A DNA stretch of 7,645 bases, from NCBI GenBank assembly GCA_031282935.1, contig JAITCS010000142.1:1-7645 (forward strand). The letters are read 5' to 3'. The notes beneath the pieces were generated by a model, which saw only the letters and a program-made list of their open reading frames with translations, made no database searches and had not been told where the DNA came from. The DNA comes from Cellulomonadaceae bacterium. Lineage in GTDB: Bacteria; Actinomycetota; Actinomycetes; Actinomycetales; Cellulomonadaceae. Numbering within the stretch: position 1 is the first letter of the stretch; every line of letters starts with the position of its first letter. This document shows positions 6,221 to 7,645 of this stretch, piece after piece. Made by a program: the position numbers and the translations under genes.

Positions 6221-6957
6221 TAGTCAGCGGGAGGGGGCGCCGTGAACGGCGGGCGATTCGGCACAGTGGTGCCGTGATCCTGGGCAACCCAAGCGACCCG
6301 CTTTGCGAGCTTCGGGTTCCCAAAGTACCAAGTTGCAACGTCAAAGACCCGCAGCGGCGTCACGAGTTCGGTGTCCAACCCAGCGCGCTCGCCAAGGGCT
6401 TTGAGGTGGTCGTGGAGCTTAACCCCGCCGCCCACATCGGTGTTGAGCAGCTTCCGCATGATTTCCCAGTGCGCCCCCGGGTTCTTCAGGCCCAATTCGC
6501 CAGCGATCACGGCGTCATAAACGGGAACCAACCGCGCGCGCTTGCGCGCCATCAACTTGCTGGTGGTCATCTGGCCCAGGCCGGGGCGGCGCAGGTAAGT
6601 CCACAACTCGCGTGCGGGGGAGTGCGGGCCTACTTGCTCGTCAGTGGCATCCCACAGGTCAAGGTCGGCCGGGATTTTCTCCAGCAGCGCCTCAACGGGG
6701 GCGGTGTCGGCCCCAAGCAACGCGATAGACACGTCGCCAGGAACGTCAACTGAGAGGCAGTTAACGGCCACGATGTCCGACGCCGTGATTCGGTTGGCGT
6801 AGCGGTGATCGTTCCACGGGCGACCAAGGCGCTCAAACTGGGCGCCTCTAAAGTCGCTGCCGCGACCGTCTGGGGGAGCGAAATAGTCGCGGAGCAGGGC
6901 TACCGCGAGGTCGCTATTTTCGGGCTTGAGGATTACCGGCAACTGCGCATCTATCAC
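6217..6957 (-). CDS. DUF6308 family protein
   Basis: This is a 246-residue protein matching the actinobacterial DUF6308 family, which has no assigned role. Recognisable blocks are RITASDIVAVNCLSVDVPG (56-74), IPADLDLWDA (95-104), LGQMTTSKLMARKRARLVPV (127-146) followed by YD, and LRVFDVATWYFGNP (202-215). The third block has the look of a helix-hairpin-helix next to an LVPVYD strand, reminiscent of HhH-GPD DNA glycosylases, but the similarity is by eye only. There is no signal peptide or membrane segment, so it is probably cytosolic. GTG-6957 is chosen because TAGGTT lies 7 bases upstream; an in-frame TTG at 6987 is the longer alternative. The stop TAG overlaps the parE TAA on the other strand. 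Divergent from dnaE. Confidence 0.8.
   Translation of the reverse strand: MIDAQLPVILKPENSDLAVALLRDYFAPPDGRGSDFRGAQFERLGRPWNDHRYANRITASDIVAVNCLSVDVPGDVSIALLGADTAPVEALLEKIPADLDLWDATDEQVGPHSPARELWTYLRRPGLGQMTTSKLMARKRARLVPVYDAVIAGELGLKNPGAHWEIMRKLLNTDVGGGVKLHDHLKALGERAGLDTELVTPLRVFDVATWYFGNPKLAKRVAWVAQDHGTTVPNRPPFTAPPPADY
6238..6274 (+). terminator. Hairpin pair downstream of parE, inside DUF6308
   Basis: Two GC-rich hairpins follow the parE stop: CGCCG (6238-6242) with CGGCG (6247-6251) around TGAA, and CGGCAC (6259-6264) with GTGCCG (6269-6274) around AGTG. Neither has a T-run. They lie within the 3' end of the opposing gene, so they may reflect coding sequence alone. Confidence 0.3.
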
Positions 6958-6970
6958 AGCTCCTAACCTA
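6957..6970 (-). promoter_or_regulatory. Leaderless promoter of the DUF6308 gene, -10 element
   Basis: On the minus strand TAGGTT (6965-6970) is followed by AGGAGCT and then the GTG at 6957, a 7-base gap. AGGAG is present but only 2 bases from the start codon, too close for normal use. No -35 is evident. Confidence 0.45.
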
Positions 6971-7078
6971 CACCTTGCCTCGGACAACTACCTATACCCG
7001 GCGCGCGCATCGCGTTAAAATTGCGCCGCAACCTTAAGCAATGGCGCCGGGCTGCGCATTTTTGAGCGCCACAAGTCA

Positions 7079-7092
7079 TAAGCTACCCGCCA
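7079..7092 (+). promoter_or_regulatory. Leaderless promoter of dnaE, -10 element
   Basis: TAAGCT (7079-7084) is followed by ACCCGCC and the ATG at 7092, a 7-base gap with no Shine-Dalgarno. The -35 is not recognisable; TTGAGC (7062-7067) is only 11 bases away. The intergenic stretch also holds the short palindrome TTGCG-C-CGCAA (7021-7031), of unknown meaning. Confidence 0.45.
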
Positions 7093-7645
7093 TGCCGTCA
7101 GCCGCCGCCGCCCCAGACTTCGCGCACCTCCATGTGCACACCGACTATTCCATGTTGGACGGAGCCGCTCGTATCAATGACTTGGTGGCCGAGGTGGCGC
7201 GCCTAGAGCAGAAAGCGGTGGCCATCACCGACCACGGGAATCTGTTTGGCGCTTTCGATTTCTGGAAGCAAGCCACGGCCGCCGGGGTTAAGCCTATTAT
7301 CGGTATTGAAGCGTATTTTACGCCCGGCACTTCTCGGTTCGATTCGCGGCGCGTTTTCTTTGGGCCGTTATTGCCTAACGGTAAGCCTATTAATAAGGAT
7401 GACGACGTTTCGGGCGCGGGCGCTATTACCCACATGACTTTGTGGGCGCGAAATAATGAGGGGTTACATAACCTTTTCCGGGCCGCTTCTCTGGCTTCTA
7501 TGGAAGGGCAATTAGGGAAGTGGCCGCGCATGGATCGCGATTTACTTTCCCGATTCGGTGCGGGCTTGATTGGTACTACGGGTTGCCCTTCTGGGGAGGT
7601 GCAGACCAGACTGCGGTTAGGGCAGTACGACAAAGCGGTGCAGGC
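7092..7645 (+). CDS. dnaE: DNA polymerase III alpha subunit DnaE1, N-terminal 184 residues (runs off the window)
   Basis: This is the start of the replicative polymerase catalytic subunit; only part of the N-terminal PHP domain is in the window. Motifs are FAHLHVHTDYSMLDGAARI (10-28), ITDHGNLFGAFDFW (45-58), PIIGIEAYFTPG (68-79), ITHMTL (112-117) and GTTGCPSGEVQTRLRLGQYD (161-180). His14, His16, Asp23, His48, Glu73, His114 and Cys165 correspond to PHP metal ligands known from mycobacterial DnaE1, so the proofreading 3'-5' exonuclease site looks intact as far as it is seen. Spacing to the last two ligands is about 7 residues longer than in the mycobacterial protein, because of a loop near residues 89-105. 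ATG-7092 gives the expected short N-terminus. It is the replicative DnaE1, not the error-prone DnaE2, judging by the VSGAGAITHMTL region and the intact ligands. Confidence 0.95.
   Translation, partial: MPSAAAAPDFAHLHVHTDYSMLDGAARINDLVAEVARLEQKAVAITDHGNLFGAFDFWKQATAAGVKPIIGIEAYFTPGTSRFDSRRVFFGPLLPNGKPINKDDDVSGAGAITHMTLWARNNEGLHNLFRAASLASMEGQLGKWPRMDRDLLSRFGAGLIGTTGCPSGEVQTRLRLGQYDKAVQ

Noticed and set aside
6274..6753. Reading frame of 159 codons antisense to DUF6308
   Set aside because: The opposing frame has clear family motifs, and this one has none.
7021..7031. Palindrome TTGCG-C-CGCAA as an operator of dnaE
   Set aside because: The arms are only 5 bp, it matches no regulator site I know, and it lies about 50 bases upstream of the likely -10; too weak to claim.
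1..7645. CRISPR array, tRNA or rRNA genes, insertion sequences
   Set aside because: No regularly spaced repeats, cloverleaf sequences, rRNA motifs or transposase motifs were found on either strand.

Overview
The window looks like a chromosomal segment of a moderate-GC Actinomycetota, plausibly an Actinomycetaceae-like lineage. This rests on the set of neighbours: a DUF4192 protein, an HrdB/SigA-type primary sigma factor ending in the typical RDYLD tail, a small zinc-ribbon DUF7455 protein, an actinobacterial topoisomerase IV subunit B, a DUF6308 protein and the start of DnaE1 with an intact PHP metal site. Frequent GTG starts and -10 elements placed 6-7 bases before start codons also fit this phylum. 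The genus cannot be fixed from sequence alone.

Layout. 1-82 (-): first codons of an unrecognised gene behind a good leaderless promoter. 83-240: divergent intergenic region with two DnaA-box-like sites facing each other. 241-1344 (+): DUF4192 protein, followed by a terminator-like hairpin. 1379-1598: rpoD control region with two TATAAT elements and a strong inverted repeat between them. 1599-3575 (+): primary sigma factor with an unusual N-terminal half. 3576-3687: convergent, repeat-rich spacer. 3688-3918 (-): DUF7455, with a terminator-like hairpin in its upstream region. 4094-6220 (+): parE. 6217-6957 (-): DUF6308, whose stop codon overlaps the parE stop. 7092 to the window end (+): dnaE1.

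How the genes relate. Three core information-processing genes (primary sigma, topoisomerase IV B, replicative polymerase alpha subunit) alternate with short genes of unknown function. Most units appear to be transcribed singly, since neighbours are divergent or convergent. Four of the six non-rpoD genes carry a TANNNT hexamer exactly 6 or 7 bases before the start codon and no well-placed Shine-Dalgarno, so they are probably leaderless; rpoD itself has a leader and a ribosome binding site.

The most notable item is the sigma factor. In place of a recognisable region 1.1 it has two related modules of about 40 residues resembling the Rho N-terminal/SAP fold, then a Lys/Ala linker, then an acidic block of about 145 residues with 18 uninterrupted Asp/Glu residues, before ordinary regions 1.2 to 4.2. 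Second-tier items are the DnaA-box pair, duplicated stop-codon ends on both convergent genes at 3561-3698, and the Trp-rich, hairpin-bearing leader of DUF7455.
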